Under the pieces are notes generated by a model, which did no database searches, was not told the DNA's origin, and saw nothing but the letters and a program-made list of their open reading frames with translations. Shown here piece after piece: positions 13,411 to 21,350 of a stretch of 23,956 nucleotides of DNA (positions are counted from its first letter, which is position 1; each line of letters begins with the position of its first letter). The translations under genes were made by a program, and so were the position numbers. Source of the DNA: a virus; the IMG/VR virus record IMGVR_UViG_3300023116_000356, positions 1 through 23,956 of that record; one strand, 5' to 3'.

Positions 13411-15947
13411 TAACCCCAACCTCCGCCGAATAATCCAATCTTAGGCATAAATGCTAACCAATCTGGCATTTTATTATCTGGTATATTTACCGTTGTTGGA
13501 GGTGGTGCAGTTCCTTTATCATCTGAAGATGTTTTTGCTGCGTCTGCCTTAGTTGCAGCAGTGGCAACAGCAGTTGCTGCCTCAACTTTTTTGGTTTGCT
13601 CTTCCTGTACAGTCTTTTCTGCACTCTCTTTCTCTTCAGCAACTTCTTCAGTAAACCCTAGAACCTTTCTAGTTTCATCAATACCTTTAGCGAGCATATC
13701 AAACGCTTGCCTTTTGAGTGCCTCTGGATCTACAGCAGGTGCAGCAGCAATGGTATCACCACCGCCACTTCCACTACTAGGAACACCCGCGATGTTTAGA
13801 TTGGGATTGTCGCTAACCAATGGGGATCCACCTCTGGCACCATCAATCGCTGCCTCAACCTCAGCAACGGTGTGCGCTGCTCTGTTTCCACCATAGATAG
13901 TGTTTCCAGTGTCAGGGTGTGGAATTGATGCCCATTCTTGAGCGAGAGCAAGGATTGCACCTCGTCTGTCGTTATGCTCTTTTTTGATATATTTCCAGGC
14001 ATAAGGTTTTTTGAATTGGATCAATCCAGCACCAATTTTATCCTGTGTCGCTTTGTCAAATTTGGCATTCTTATCAATGTTCATTGTTCTTACAATGCTC
14101 GCCATTGTTGCAGGAATGACCTGATAACGACCAGCAGCAAAAATTCCGTAATCACCTACCTGAGGATTTGCCTTGTTCATAAGGTACGCCTGACGTTCCA
14201 TAATTTCACCAACAGTCATGTCAGTCAAGTTCTTGCCAATCTTACCCTTAGCGTCATGAGTAGAACCAACAATCCTGTCGTTAATCGTACCCTGGTTCAT
14301 AGAGTTATATCCACCCTCACCAGATGCAATGAAGTCTAGCAGACCGCCTGCAGCATATCCAGGAATACGGGCAGATATTTCATTCATGGTAGACATGAAT
14401 TTTCCACCACCATCAAACCCCTTAAACATTCCACCGAGGTCAAACCCACCCCGAATTGCTTCACCCATCCTACGGTTAGTTAGACCAGGATTATTTTTAG
14501 TTGCAGGAGTATCAAATGGTACTACAAAACCACCGCCTGCCTTTTTCTGTGCAACATATTCTGTCCCGTGACCAATAAAGTCTATACCTTGACCAGTAAG
14601 TGATACTGGGTATCCAGACTGAGGACCCTGAATCCAACCACCCGCCGCTTTTTCGGGTACTTTTGCTTCTGATGCAGGTTTCAGTTTACTCTTAACTGCA
14701 CTTGCAACAACTGTTGCACTCTTACCTCTGTGTGGATATCTAGGAGTATCTGCCCATTCAGCATTACTGTCACCAATAACAGGTGCTCCATTATACTTAC
14801 CCTGAATCCTCTCCATCTCCTTGGGAAGGATATGCGTATAGGGCCAAGTAGCATCATTAGGGTCGTAATTAGCCTGTTCAATAGTAGCACCTGCTTTCTG
14901 TGCCGCTTCTACAGTTGCAGCATGAACAGGTTTATATCTGTCCATATTTGCAGGTGGAATGAATACAGGGTTGTATCCAAGTTCTTTAGCATTTTTGATC
15001 GCATCTGCAACACCTCTGGCACCCTTGTCAGGATCACCAAAATCATTGGTGCCAGCAGCAATAATAAGAGTTTTATCCGTGTTACCAGTTCCGCCTGGTG
15101 TAGTATTTGCACCATTTCCTTCTGTTGTGGTTGGAGTAGTTCCATCAGGCAATGATTTTGCAACCTGATAAGTTACCACACCTGCTGCTGTAACTGTTGC
15201 CAACGTTGTAAAGGCACCGAGGATCCTACCCCACTTGCCTCTCTTCATCCTCTTCTTACTGTTAGTAAGATTAGTCCACAAAGTCTTCAGGACCCAGATG
15301 AAATCATTGACCATTTTCATCGGGTTTGTCAACCACCTAAGTCCTAGCAGTAGTGTGCCAAATCCTAATAAGAATTGTCCAAATCCAATTATCTTGTCCC
15401 ACCATGTTGCCTCTGGATCCCACATCTTAGCGATGCCATCCAACATGTTGAATATAGAACTAGTAAAGAAGTTGTATAAGAACTCAGCAACAGACTTAAT
15501 ACCGTTCCAGATCTTTTCAATCTTCTCTAGGTTTTTGGGATCTGATAACCATTTAAGAATACCTCTTGCAACAAGAGTCCTGAATAAAAATCCTGCAAGT
15601 TGAGCGAGACCCTCAAAGAATGACCCTAAAACAGGAACAACAAAGTCTGTAATTCCACTAGACTTCTTCTTTTTAGCAGGAGTCTTATTGTCGTCCCTAC
15701 GCTTTGGTTTTATGTTCTCTAAGAGTTTTCCTTGAGCAGCAGCATTTTGCTTAAGGATATCTCTAATTTCTGTTACTACACCAGCAATACCATTCAGAGT
15801 TTGTCCTAAGGAGTTAATTCCTTGTACAGTTTTTGATCCGAGAGCATACCCCGCCTGTGCTCCCTCCGAGTCATCTTTTACCTGACCCTTCGGACTTATA
15901 AACTTGTACAAGTCAATTTTTGTCGTTTTTCCTGACTTCTGTGCCAT
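13410..15947 (-). CDS. Large tail protein with lysozyme-like domain (845 aa)
   Basis: ATG at 15947, coupled to the upstream stop by TAATG. N-terminal region (1-250): MAQKSGKTTKIDLYKFISPK, then INSLGQTLNGIAGVVTEIRD, a KPKRR linker, hydrophobic helices and SDPKNLEKIEKIWNGIK; this part is paralogous to the 1012-aa protein. About 295-410: a stretch with GTNDFGDP and later IGDSNAEW and YPHRGK, possibly SGNH-hydrolase-like. About 420-530: Gly-rich AAGGWIQGPQSGYPVSL and GHGTEYVAQ. About 535-680: lysozyme-like fold, LLDFIASGEGGYNS with candidate catalytic E544, then GIFAAGRYQVIPATM (about 600-613). The C-terminal PEALKRQAFDMLAKGIDETR also matches the paralogue. Probably a virion-borne peptidoglycan hydrolase, replacing the lysozyme missing from the gp5-like spike. 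Confidence 0.75.
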   Translation of the reverse strand: MAQKSGKTTKIDLYKFISPKGQVKDDSEGAQAGYALGSKTVQGINSLGQTLNGIAGVVTEIRDILKQNAAAQGKLLENIKPKRRDDNKTPAKKKKSSGITDFVVPVLGSFFEGLAQLAGFLFRTLVARGILKWLSDPKNLEKIEKIWNGIKSVAEFLYNFFTSSIFNMLDGIAKMWDPEATWWDKIIGFGQFLLGFGTLLLGLRWLTNPMKMVNDFIWVLKTLWTNLTNSKKRMKRGKWGRILGAFTTLATVTAAGVVTYQVAKSLPDGTTPTTTEGNGANTTPGGTGNTDKTLIIAAGTNDFGDPDKGARGVADAIKNAKELGYNPVFIPPANMDRYKPVHAATVEAAQKAGATIEQANYDPNDATWPYTHILPKEMERIQGKYNGAPVIGDSNAEWADTPRYPHRGKSATVVASAVKSKLKPASEAKVPEKAAGGWIQGPQSGYPVSLTGQGIDFIGHGTEYVAQKKAGGGFVVPFDTPATKNNPGLTNRRMGEAIRGGFDLGGMFKGFDGGGKFMSTMNEISARIPGYAAGGLLDFIASGEGGYNSMNQGTINDRIVGSTHDAKGKIGKNLTDMTVGEIMERQAYLMNKANPQVGDYGIFAAGRYQVIPATMASIVRTMNIDKNAKFDKATQDKIGAGLIQFKKPYAWKYIKKEHNDRRGAILALAQEWASIPHPDTGNTIYGGNRAAHTVAEVEAAIDGARGGSPLVSDNPNLNIAGVPSSGSGGGDTIAAAPAVDPEALKRQAFDMLAKGIDETRKVLGFTEEVAEEKESAEKTVQEEQTKKVEAATAVATAATKADAAKTSSDDKGTAPPPTTVNIPDNKMPDWLAFMPKIGLFGGGWG

Positions 15948-18900
15948 TACTTAGTAGGATACGAAGCGTTAGTGGACTTGGTAGTGACAACAACTTCACT
16001 TGAAGTATTTAGGACCTTCGTCTTAGTGATAGGTAGTATCACTGGTTCAGTTTTTGCAGTACCTTTTTCTACTGCTTCACTTGCTCTGTCTAGTGCATTT
16101 TTAGCACTTTGATCGGCAACAGAGGGTTGACTGGATGGTGCTGCTGTAGGAGTAGTGTTGTTAGTTTTTCCTCCGTCTGCTGCTTCATTTACTGGATTTG
16201 CCGTTTCCTTGTCTCCAACTTCTCTGGGTGCAAATCCCATAACTTGACGAGTTTCATCAAATGCTTTAGCAAGGGCATCAAATGCATTTTGACGCATCTG
16301 TTCGGGACTAAGTGATGGTACTACAGGTAAAGCATTACCTCCAGCATTTGTATTTGCAGTACCAGCACTTGAACTTGAACTTGATCCTCCCACATCTGCA
16401 GCAGACGCGGGTGAGGTTTGAACGTTAGGATCTTTAGCACCAGTACCAGTTAAGTTTTCAAAGTGCCATGCTTCATGCTGTCCAGGTCTGTTAGGGGCAA
16501 GACCCCAATAACCTTTGTCTAGTGTAGTAAATCCAAACTTCTCAGAGTTTGCCCATAACCACTTATATCCGTCATCGGTGTAGTTAAGGTCAGCAGCAAG
16601 TCCAAGTCCATGTTTTGACGTGCCAGGAGTAGCAGCAAGGTTACCCTTAGTCTGCTTCATATAAACTTGATCATCATACGTTCTATAGGTATCATTGATA
16701 CCCAGCATATGACCTGCTTTTTTAGCAGCATCCATCATAGATTGGAATTGAGTGGCAACACTCTTGTGCAGAATACCAGAACCCGCTTGCCCCCAACCAC
16801 CAGGATAACCATGGACTTTTACCATCTCTGCTGCTGGAACTTGTCCATTTGGATGATTGTGTGTACTACCACCAGCAGCGAACTCATTCCACTTAGAAAT
16901 GTTGTTAGTTTGTGCCAGAGCAGTTCCAGGTGTCGGCATGACAGTTGCCATACCTATGTACTTTTCCTGCTGTCTATTGTATCTAGCAATAGCAGATGCT
17001 TTGCCACCCTTTTTACGAACAGTACCACCCTTTGCCTTCTCTTCCTGTTTACCCTGAAACGCACTAACAATATTATTGATCATATCGCCCATTGGATCAG
17101 GCATTTTTGATGCAATACCTTGCATCATTGTATATGCCTGTCTCATTCCAGGAATCTTATCTATGAATGCCTCTTCTAGTTCTCTAATACCAGGAACAAG
17201 ATCTCTAATTAAAGAGAAAATGTCAATACCCAATGAGATAAATGGACCAGGGGCAAAACCAAACACACCAGACAGGTCAAAACCTGCAGACAGTGCTTCA
17301 TACATGGCACCAATAAGGTCACCCTCTTTTGCCCTAGACAAGGCAAACATGAGGTTAACCAAACCACCAATAATAGCAATGCCTTTAGCACCTACCTTGC
17401 CCAAAAGTGGCAGGGGTTTACTAAGACTACCAATACCCTTCTTCTGAAGGTATTGTTCTACCATCTGCCCCATGGGAGAGTTGGTAATTGCTTTCCAGGC
17501 AGAATCTCCTAAACCCTTAAAAAAGTTAAGTGCTGGTTTGAAAAGTTCTTTCATGGGTTGGACGATATATTTCATCGCCTGCTCTTGAGCAAACCCACCA
17601 AGTTTTTTCCCTTGCTCAGAGACGTAGTTGGCAGCACCACCAACGGCACCAGAGATTGCACCCCATCCCGCTTTGCCCTTCGCCAGCATTCCCTTGCCGA
17701 CGCTCTTAGACCATTTTACCCCGTCGTCAAACTTTTTCCTTGCAGTATCACTCATCCGTGCCCAGAGTTCTGCAAAGTTATTTGGCAGATTATATTTCTT
17801 CTTTGCGTGAGCAAAACCCTTTTTCAATGCATCGGCAGGTCTGTCAATCAAAGAACCTTTAAGATGCTTACCCCACTCGCCCAGTTTGTTCATGAACTGC
17901 TGGACGTTATTACCCAACCATCTAGCAGTTCCATATGCTGCATCCTCTGCCCAGTTAAACATCTTGCCAAAGATGCCAGCAGGTCTGTTCTTCCTTGCCT
18001 GTCTAACCAGACGTGTGGTTACTTCATCGGTGATCTCTTCACCCGCTTCAGTCGCTGCCTTTTTTAGTCGCAGATATTCTTCTGCCTGTTCTGCAGATGC
18101 AAAACCGTGACGCTTTTGAACCTGTTCTAAGATCTGCTGACGCGACCTTACATTGTCAGCAGCAGCATCTGCACCTTTTCTGGCATCGTTAGCAGCATCA
18201 ACAGCATCTTTTGCCGCTTCTGCCTGTTGCCATGCGTCAATGGCATCTGCCATCCCCATGATATCTTGGACCAAGGAGAATGGGTTGAGCAACCATCCTA
18301 ACACTTTAAGTCCAGCAATACCCATCAGGACTTGACCGAATCCCACGATCATGTCCCAGGCACCGCCTAGTTTTCCATTCTTAATCTTATCTGCACCACC
18401 AAATATATTTGCAAATCCATCAAATAGGGCACCTATACTTCCTTCCGCCAAACCCATGATAAAGGTTCCGATGTCAGATAAGGTATTCCAGAACGTTTCA
18501 ACCTTCTCTAGGTTTTTGGGATCTGCAAACCATTCTAGAACTACTTTACTAATAATTGTCCTTGCCAACCACTCCACTAGTGGTTTTAATGGTCCAAGGA
18601 TCTTATCTAACCATGCCAAAGGACCCTTTTTGCCCTTGGGCATCTTCTTTTTAAGTTCCTTTTTCCCTTTGGTCTTCTCTTGCGCTCCAACTTTTTTACC
18701 CGCACCCTCTGCCTCTCTTTCGGCAGCATCGTCTTTAGCACGATCTTTGGCACGTTCTAAATCTTCTGCAGTGTCCTTAATTAGAACACTATTTCCCTTA
18801 ACAATATCGCGAATCTCTTCTGTAACCTTACCAATACCGACTAAGGTTTTTCCTAATTGATTAAAAGACTTTGTAGTTTTGATGGCAACCAGTTTAACTC

Positions 18901-18985
18901 CTCTACTAGGCACATAAGACCCTTGGATCTCATCGGAACCAATAGAAGGGGAGATTAGTTTTTGTGCCTTAATTTTGGTTGCCAT
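15947..18985 (-). CDS. Large tail protein with M15/VanY peptidase domain (1012 aa)
   Basis: ATG at 18985 shares its A with the TAA of the -1 frame extension upstream. N-terminus ISPSIGSDEIQGSYVPSR, then FNQLGKTLVGIGKVTEEIRD, a highly charged Lys/Glu/Ala linker, then ADPKNLEKVETFWNTLSDIG and hydrophobic helices; long helical middle with Ala/Lys-rich coiled-coil-like parts, as in tape-measure proteins. At about 735-845 a peptidase domain: YRTYDDQVYMKQ, SKHGLGLAADLNY with zinc ligands H792 and D799, and EAWHFEN with E838 and H841, the M15 D-Ala-D-Ala carboxypeptidase / endolysin-type endopeptidase signature. C-terminus PEQMRQNAFDALAKAFDETR. Likely a tail protein that cuts peptide cross-links during entry; it could also act as a tape measure, since it directly follows a chaperone-like gene pair. 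Confidence 0.8.
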   Translation of the reverse strand: MATKIKAQKLISPSIGSDEIQGSYVPSRGVKLVAIKTTKSFNQLGKTLVGIGKVTEEIRDIVKGNSVLIKDTAEDLERAKDRAKDDAAEREAEGAGKKVGAQEKTKGKKELKKKMPKGKKGPLAWLDKILGPLKPLVEWLARTIISKVVLEWFADPKNLEKVETFWNTLSDIGTFIMGLAEGSIGALFDGFANIFGGADKIKNGKLGGAWDMIVGFGQVLMGIAGLKVLGWLLNPFSLVQDIMGMADAIDAWQQAEAAKDAVDAANDARKGADAAADNVRSRQQILEQVQKRHGFASAEQAEEYLRLKKAATEAGEEITDEVTTRLVRQARKNRPAGIFGKMFNWAEDAAYGTARWLGNNVQQFMNKLGEWGKHLKGSLIDRPADALKKGFAHAKKKYNLPNNFAELWARMSDTARKKFDDGVKWSKSVGKGMLAKGKAGWGAISGAVGGAANYVSEQGKKLGGFAQEQAMKYIVQPMKELFKPALNFFKGLGDSAWKAITNSPMGQMVEQYLQKKGIGSLSKPLPLLGKVGAKGIAIIGGLVNLMFALSRAKEGDLIGAMYEALSAGFDLSGVFGFAPGPFISLGIDIFSLIRDLVPGIRELEEAFIDKIPGMRQAYTMMQGIASKMPDPMGDMINNIVSAFQGKQEEKAKGGTVRKKGGKASAIARYNRQQEKYIGMATVMPTPGTALAQTNNISKWNEFAAGGSTHNHPNGQVPAAEMVKVHGYPGGWGQAGSGILHKSVATQFQSMMDAAKKAGHMLGINDTYRTYDDQVYMKQTKGNLAATPGTSKHGLGLAADLNYTDDGYKWLWANSEKFGFTTLDKGYWGLAPNRPGQHEAWHFENLTGTGAKDPNVQTSPASAADVGGSSSSSSAGTANTNAGGNALPVVPSLSPEQMRQNAFDALAKAFDETRQVMGFAPREVGDKETANPVNEAADGGKTNNTTPTAAPSSQPSVADQSAKNALDRASEAVEKGTAKTEPVILPITKTKVLNTSSEVVVTTKSTNASYPTK

Positions 18986-19179
18986 TACCTTCCTTGTTGT
19001 TGCCGCTCTTTATACCGTTTTGCTTCCTCTTCAAGATGTTTGATGAGAAGATTAGTATAAATCTCCTTCTCCCATGGCATTACATTGTCCAAATACTCAG
19101 GGTTCCACTTATGATGGTGAATTAGTGCGAAGTTAGTTTCATAATAATTCACCAAATTAGTGTGGAGAAGGGCTATCCG
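18985..19179 (-). CDS. -1 frame extension of the gp26-like gene (64 codons)
   Basis: After a -1 slip on T TTT TTC the frame reads CGG at 19179-19177 and stays open for 64 codons to TAA at 18985-18987, which overlaps the next ATG. The peptide starts RIALLHTNLVNYYETNFALI and continues through a HHHKWNPEYLDNV segment, MPWEKEIYTNLLIKHLEEE and a basic KRYKERQQQGR end. The sequence is clearly protein-like (helical, amphipathic). A stand-alone start is possible at GTG 19152, but no ribosome binding site precedes it, and the frame is open all the way back to the slippery site. The position (between a gp26-like gene and a tape-measure-like gene) matches tail-assembly chaperone pairs. It may be what is called gp51 in related phages. 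Confidence 0.65.
   Translation of the reverse strand, partial: RIALLHTNLVNYYETNFALIHHHKWNPEYLDNVMPWEKEIYTNLLIKHLEEEAKRYKERQQQGR
19116..19153 (-). repeat. 9-bp inverted repeat downstream of the slippery site
   Basis: GGTGAATTA (19153-19145) and TAATTCACC (19124-19116) pair perfectly over 9 bp with a 20-nt loop on the minus-strand RNA. It starts 25 nt after the heptamer, further than the usual 5-9 nt for a frameshift stimulator, so it may act through a more complex fold or not at all. Confidence 0.5.
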
Positions 19180-19886
19180 AAAAAAGATGATAGTCCTTCA
19201 AGTACATAAGTTTGTTCAACCTTAGTATTTGGATTCATGAACTTAATCTCATGAGACAGTTTGGGCATAGTTTCAAAGAACGTTTGAATTTGCTCAAACT
19301 GTTTGGAGTCAAACTGCTCTAAAAACTCTTGAAGTTCTTCTCTAGAAGACTCTCTGGCATCATATACTTCTTCACCATCAACAATCTGATCAATGCAACT
19401 AATAGTAACTTCAAATACGTTGTCAAGTTGATCGCCAGTCTCAAAATTAGCACTAACAAAGGTATCCATTTTGGGATACTTCATCACCATGGAGATGGTT
19501 TTGTCAAGTTTGATGGTGTTGGTGTGCTTAGGATTTCTCTTGACTTCAACCTGTGAAAGGTCAACAGTCACTTGAACTTGAGTTTCCATGTCATCAGGAC
19601 AGGTCATCATAAGATCAACAGTTTCACCAACAGACTTAGAACGAATCTGCAGGAACAGGTATTCAATGTCAAATGTCGGCAGATTGTCAACGTCTGGCAT
19701 AGACAAATTAGTGGTGTTCACGATCAGATCTTTAATGGTATCAACCATGTTTTGCTGATCTTGCGTCTCCATAGCAAGGAGGAGAAGTTTCTCTTCCTTT
19801 ACAAGGAATGGTCTATACTTAACTTTTCTACCGTCAGACGGGAGTTTCAATTCATATCTGGGGACTTGTAATTTAGGTAATGCCAT
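19173..19886 (-). CDS. gp26-like baseplate hub assembly protein (237 aa)
   Basis: ATG at 19886 (MALPKLQVPRYELKLPSDGR), behind a CTAAATA box. The N-terminal KYRPFLVKEEKLLLLAMETQ motif and the following helical MVDTIKDLIVNTTNL are typical of T4 gp26-type baseplate proteins (Pfam T4 base plate family, recalled from memory). A beta-rich middle (VDLMMTCPDDMETQVQVTVD) and a C-terminal helix (SREELQEFLEQFDSKQFEQI) follow. The frame ends LSSFFG at TAG 19173, and the two Phe codons form a slippery heptamer that could extend the protein to about 300 residues. In other tailed phages proteins at this position are chaperones for the tape-measure protein, and the next gene is a 1012-aa tail protein. Confidence 0.7.
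   Translation of the reverse strand: MALPKLQVPRYELKLPSDGRKVKYRPFLVKEEKLLLLAMETQDQQNMVDTIKDLIVNTTNLSMPDVDNLPTFDIEYLFLQIRSKSVGETVDLMMTCPDDMETQVQVTVDLSQVEVKRNPKHTNTIKLDKTISMVMKYPKMDTFVSANFETGDQLDNVFEVTISCIDQIVDGEEVYDARESSREELQEFLEQFDSKQFEQIQTFFETMPKLSHEIKFMNPNTKVEQTYVLEGLSSFFG
19179..19185 (-). promoter_or_regulatory. Candidate -1 ribosomal frameshift site (T TTT TTC)
   Basis: The heptamer T TTT TTC is in the X XXY YYZ register of the gp26-like frame (TCT TTT TTC GGA TAG), 3 nt before the GGA-TAG end. GAAGGA (19199-19194) lies 8 nt upstream, resembling the internal Shine-Dalgarno that stimulates dnaX frameshifting. The -1 frame is open to 18985. Frameshifting is inferred, not shown. Confidence 0.6.
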
Positions 19887-19907
19887 AGTTGTTCACTTCA
19901 TTGAAAG

Positions 19908-19915
19908 TATTTAGC
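19908..19915 (-). promoter_or_regulatory. Late promoter-like box GCTAAATA before the gp26-like gene
   Basis: GCTAAATA on the minus strand overlaps the stop of the gp54-like gene (GGC TAA ATA; stop 19911-19913), 21 nt before the ATG at 19886. Third instance of CTAAATA laid over a stop codon in this window. Confidence 0.55.
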
Positions 19916-20900
19916 CATTATTATCTGGAGCAGTGTTACCCCAGAAGTTAAGTCCAGCGGTGCCAGGTGGTTGGGTAAATGTACTAACATCTAATGCCAA
20001 ATTAGACTGGAAGTCTACATTAAACTCTGGTTTAGCAACAGCACTAAAATCAAAGTTATTGTTAGACAGGAATTCCGAATAGTTCTCATTCAGAATAGGA
20101 TTGGTAAATGCATTGAATGCATCTTGGGCCAATGACTGATCTCCAAGACTATTCACATAATTTTGCTGTGGATTTGTACCCAACTCAGTAAAAGATCTCA
20201 AATCAATATTTTTATTATTAGGATAGAATCTAAAATTACGATACTGGAATCCTACAGTAAAAGTTGTAAAGTCTGCTTTACCTGAAGTCAGTTGAATTTG
20301 ACTGAGGTTTGTAGGGAATACATCAGTCAGAACCCAACAACCAGTGATCTCATTTTGATAGTAAAAACCTTGCTTTTTACCCGAACCACCCTGCTGCTCT
20401 TTGATCAGATCACTCTCTTTATATTCTACCTTCTTACCTTGTCCACGCTCAAACTTAAAAATCTTCATAGTGCAGGAATAGTTGCTCATAAAGTCAACGT
20501 ATTGATCCGCATCACTGGTGATGGACATCATCCACCTTTCAAAAAAGGTATACGTTCTAGTGTCTCTGGACATGATGAATGTTCCAGTAACTTCACTATG
20601 ACTTTGAGCGGTAGCATACTTAAATGCTGCACCAATTTGATTTACCTGCGAAGTGGTAATATTTCTAGTGGGAGTGCCAATTTCTGTGCAGTAGTGATTT
20701 AACTGAACACTAAGACCCTCTGACAGAAAACCACCAGGAATCAACCTCTGTCCATACTTCTCTGTGAGAACGGGAGGAGCAGAAAATTCAATTCCGTATA
20801 AGTTGTTGAGAGAAGGTGCGGTCTTTCTACCCTTAATCAGCGATTGAAACGCTGTAAAGGAGTTGTCGTAAGATCTGTCCTGCCCGAATGAAATTGCCAT
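19911..20900 (-). CDS. gp54-like baseplate tail tube initiator (329 aa)
   Basis: ATG at 20900 shares its A with the TAA of gp4 (TAATG). The protein begins MAISFGQDRSYDNSFTAFQS and shows the tail-tube type of beta-sandwich: VQLNHYCTEIGTPTRNITTS, then TFIMSRDTRTYTFFERWMMS, later GCWVLTDVFPTNLSQIQLTS and DFTTFTVGFQYRNFRFY. These strand patterns are shared by gp19/gp54/gp48 tube-fold proteins. The C-terminal third is Asn/Phe-rich. Its partner, the gp48-like cap, lies across the divergent spacer. The split between 'gp54' and 'gp48' for the two tube-fold proteins rests on position and length; the fold assignment is firmer than the number. Confidence 0.6.
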   Translation of the reverse strand: MAISFGQDRSYDNSFTAFQSLIKGRKTAPSLNNLYGIEFSAPPVLTEKYGQRLIPGGFLSEGLSVQLNHYCTEIGTPTRNITTSQVNQIGAAFKYATAQSHSEVTGTFIMSRDTRTYTFFERWMMSITSDADQYVDFMSNYSCTMKIFKFERGQGKKVEYKESDLIKEQQGGSGKKQGFYYQNEITGCWVLTDVFPTNLSQIQLTSGKADFTTFTVGFQYRNFRFYPNNKNIDLRSFTELGTNPQQNYVNSLGDQSLAQDAFNAFTNPILNENYSEFLSNNNFDFSAVAKPEFNVDFQSNLALDVSTFTQPPGTAGLNFWGNTAPDNNG

Positions 20901-21319
20901 TATACTTTAAGTTCTTTTTCGGTTATTAGCATAAACTCTAATGAATTATCTTTGCAGAACTCTCTTGCTGCTTTCCACTTCGCCTGATTGACACTCCATG
21001 TGACAACCTCATTTATGTATCGTTTGGTAATCCGTTTTTGTTGTTTCGGTTCCATGGTCTGCCGTAGTGGTTTGACCTCAACGATATACTTCTTATTATT
21101 CACCTTTACATAGAAATCGGGGAAATACCGATGCCTTTTCCCATCTACGGGGGAAATATATGGAATGATAATCTCTTCACTACCCCATTCCTGTACGGTA
21201 GGGGTCACGTCGCACCATTTCATAAATTTGTACTCCCAAGATGATCTGTAAACAATGTCGTTTACATCACCACGGTACTTCATAGGGAAAGATGGACGGT
21301 ACTTTCCTTGGTAGCGCAT
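20900..21319 (-). CDS. gp4-like head completion nuclease (139 aa)
   Basis: I start at ATG 21319 (MRYQGKYRPSFPMKYRGDVN); a longer frame to 21370 would run through its own late promoter TATAAATA (21343-21350), so it cannot be the late product. The sequence has the PD-(D/E)XK nuclease layout: YRSSWEYKFMKWCD with E29, RHRYFPDFYVKV with D68, and YIVEVKP with E81 and K83, followed by a basic helical segment. T4 gp4 (also called gp50), about 150 aa, completes DNA-filled heads before tail joining. Length and motifs agree. It is the first gene of the long minus-strand operon and overlaps the next start. Confidence 0.85.
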   Translation of the reverse strand: MRYQGKYRPSFPMKYRGDVNDIVYRSSWEYKFMKWCDVTPTVQEWGSEEIIIPYISPVDGKRHRYFPDFYVKVNNKKYIVEVKPLRQTMEPKQQKRITKRYINEVVTWSVNQAKWKAAREFCKDNSLEFMLITEKELKV

Positions 21320-21324
21320 AAATA
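21317..21324 (+). promoter_or_regulatory. Late promoter CATAAATA for gp48 and gp53
   Basis: CATAAATA on the plus strand, 26 nt before the GTG at 21351. Its CAT is the complement of the gp4 start codon. One base off TATAAATA. It is the only such box in front of the plus-strand pair. Confidence 0.6.
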
Positions 21325-21342
21325 TAGTTGGACCATTACATA

Positions 21343-21350
21343 TATTTATA
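21343..21350 (-). promoter_or_regulatory. Late promoter TATAAATA for gp4 and the tail operon
   Basis: Perfect TATAAATA on the minus strand, 23 nt before the gp4 ATG (21319). It directly abuts the GTG start of the divergent gp48-like gene at 21351. Confidence 0.75.

Noticed and set aside
14730-15155. Plus-strand frame of 141 codons
   Set aside because: Antisense of the 845-aa tail protein; Cys/Ser/Arg-rich composition and no ribosome binding site.
19152-19179. GTG at 19152 as an independent start of the small gene after the gp26-like gene
   Set aside because: Not excluded, but there is no Shine-Dalgarno before it and the frame is open back to a slippery heptamer, so the frameshift is preferred.
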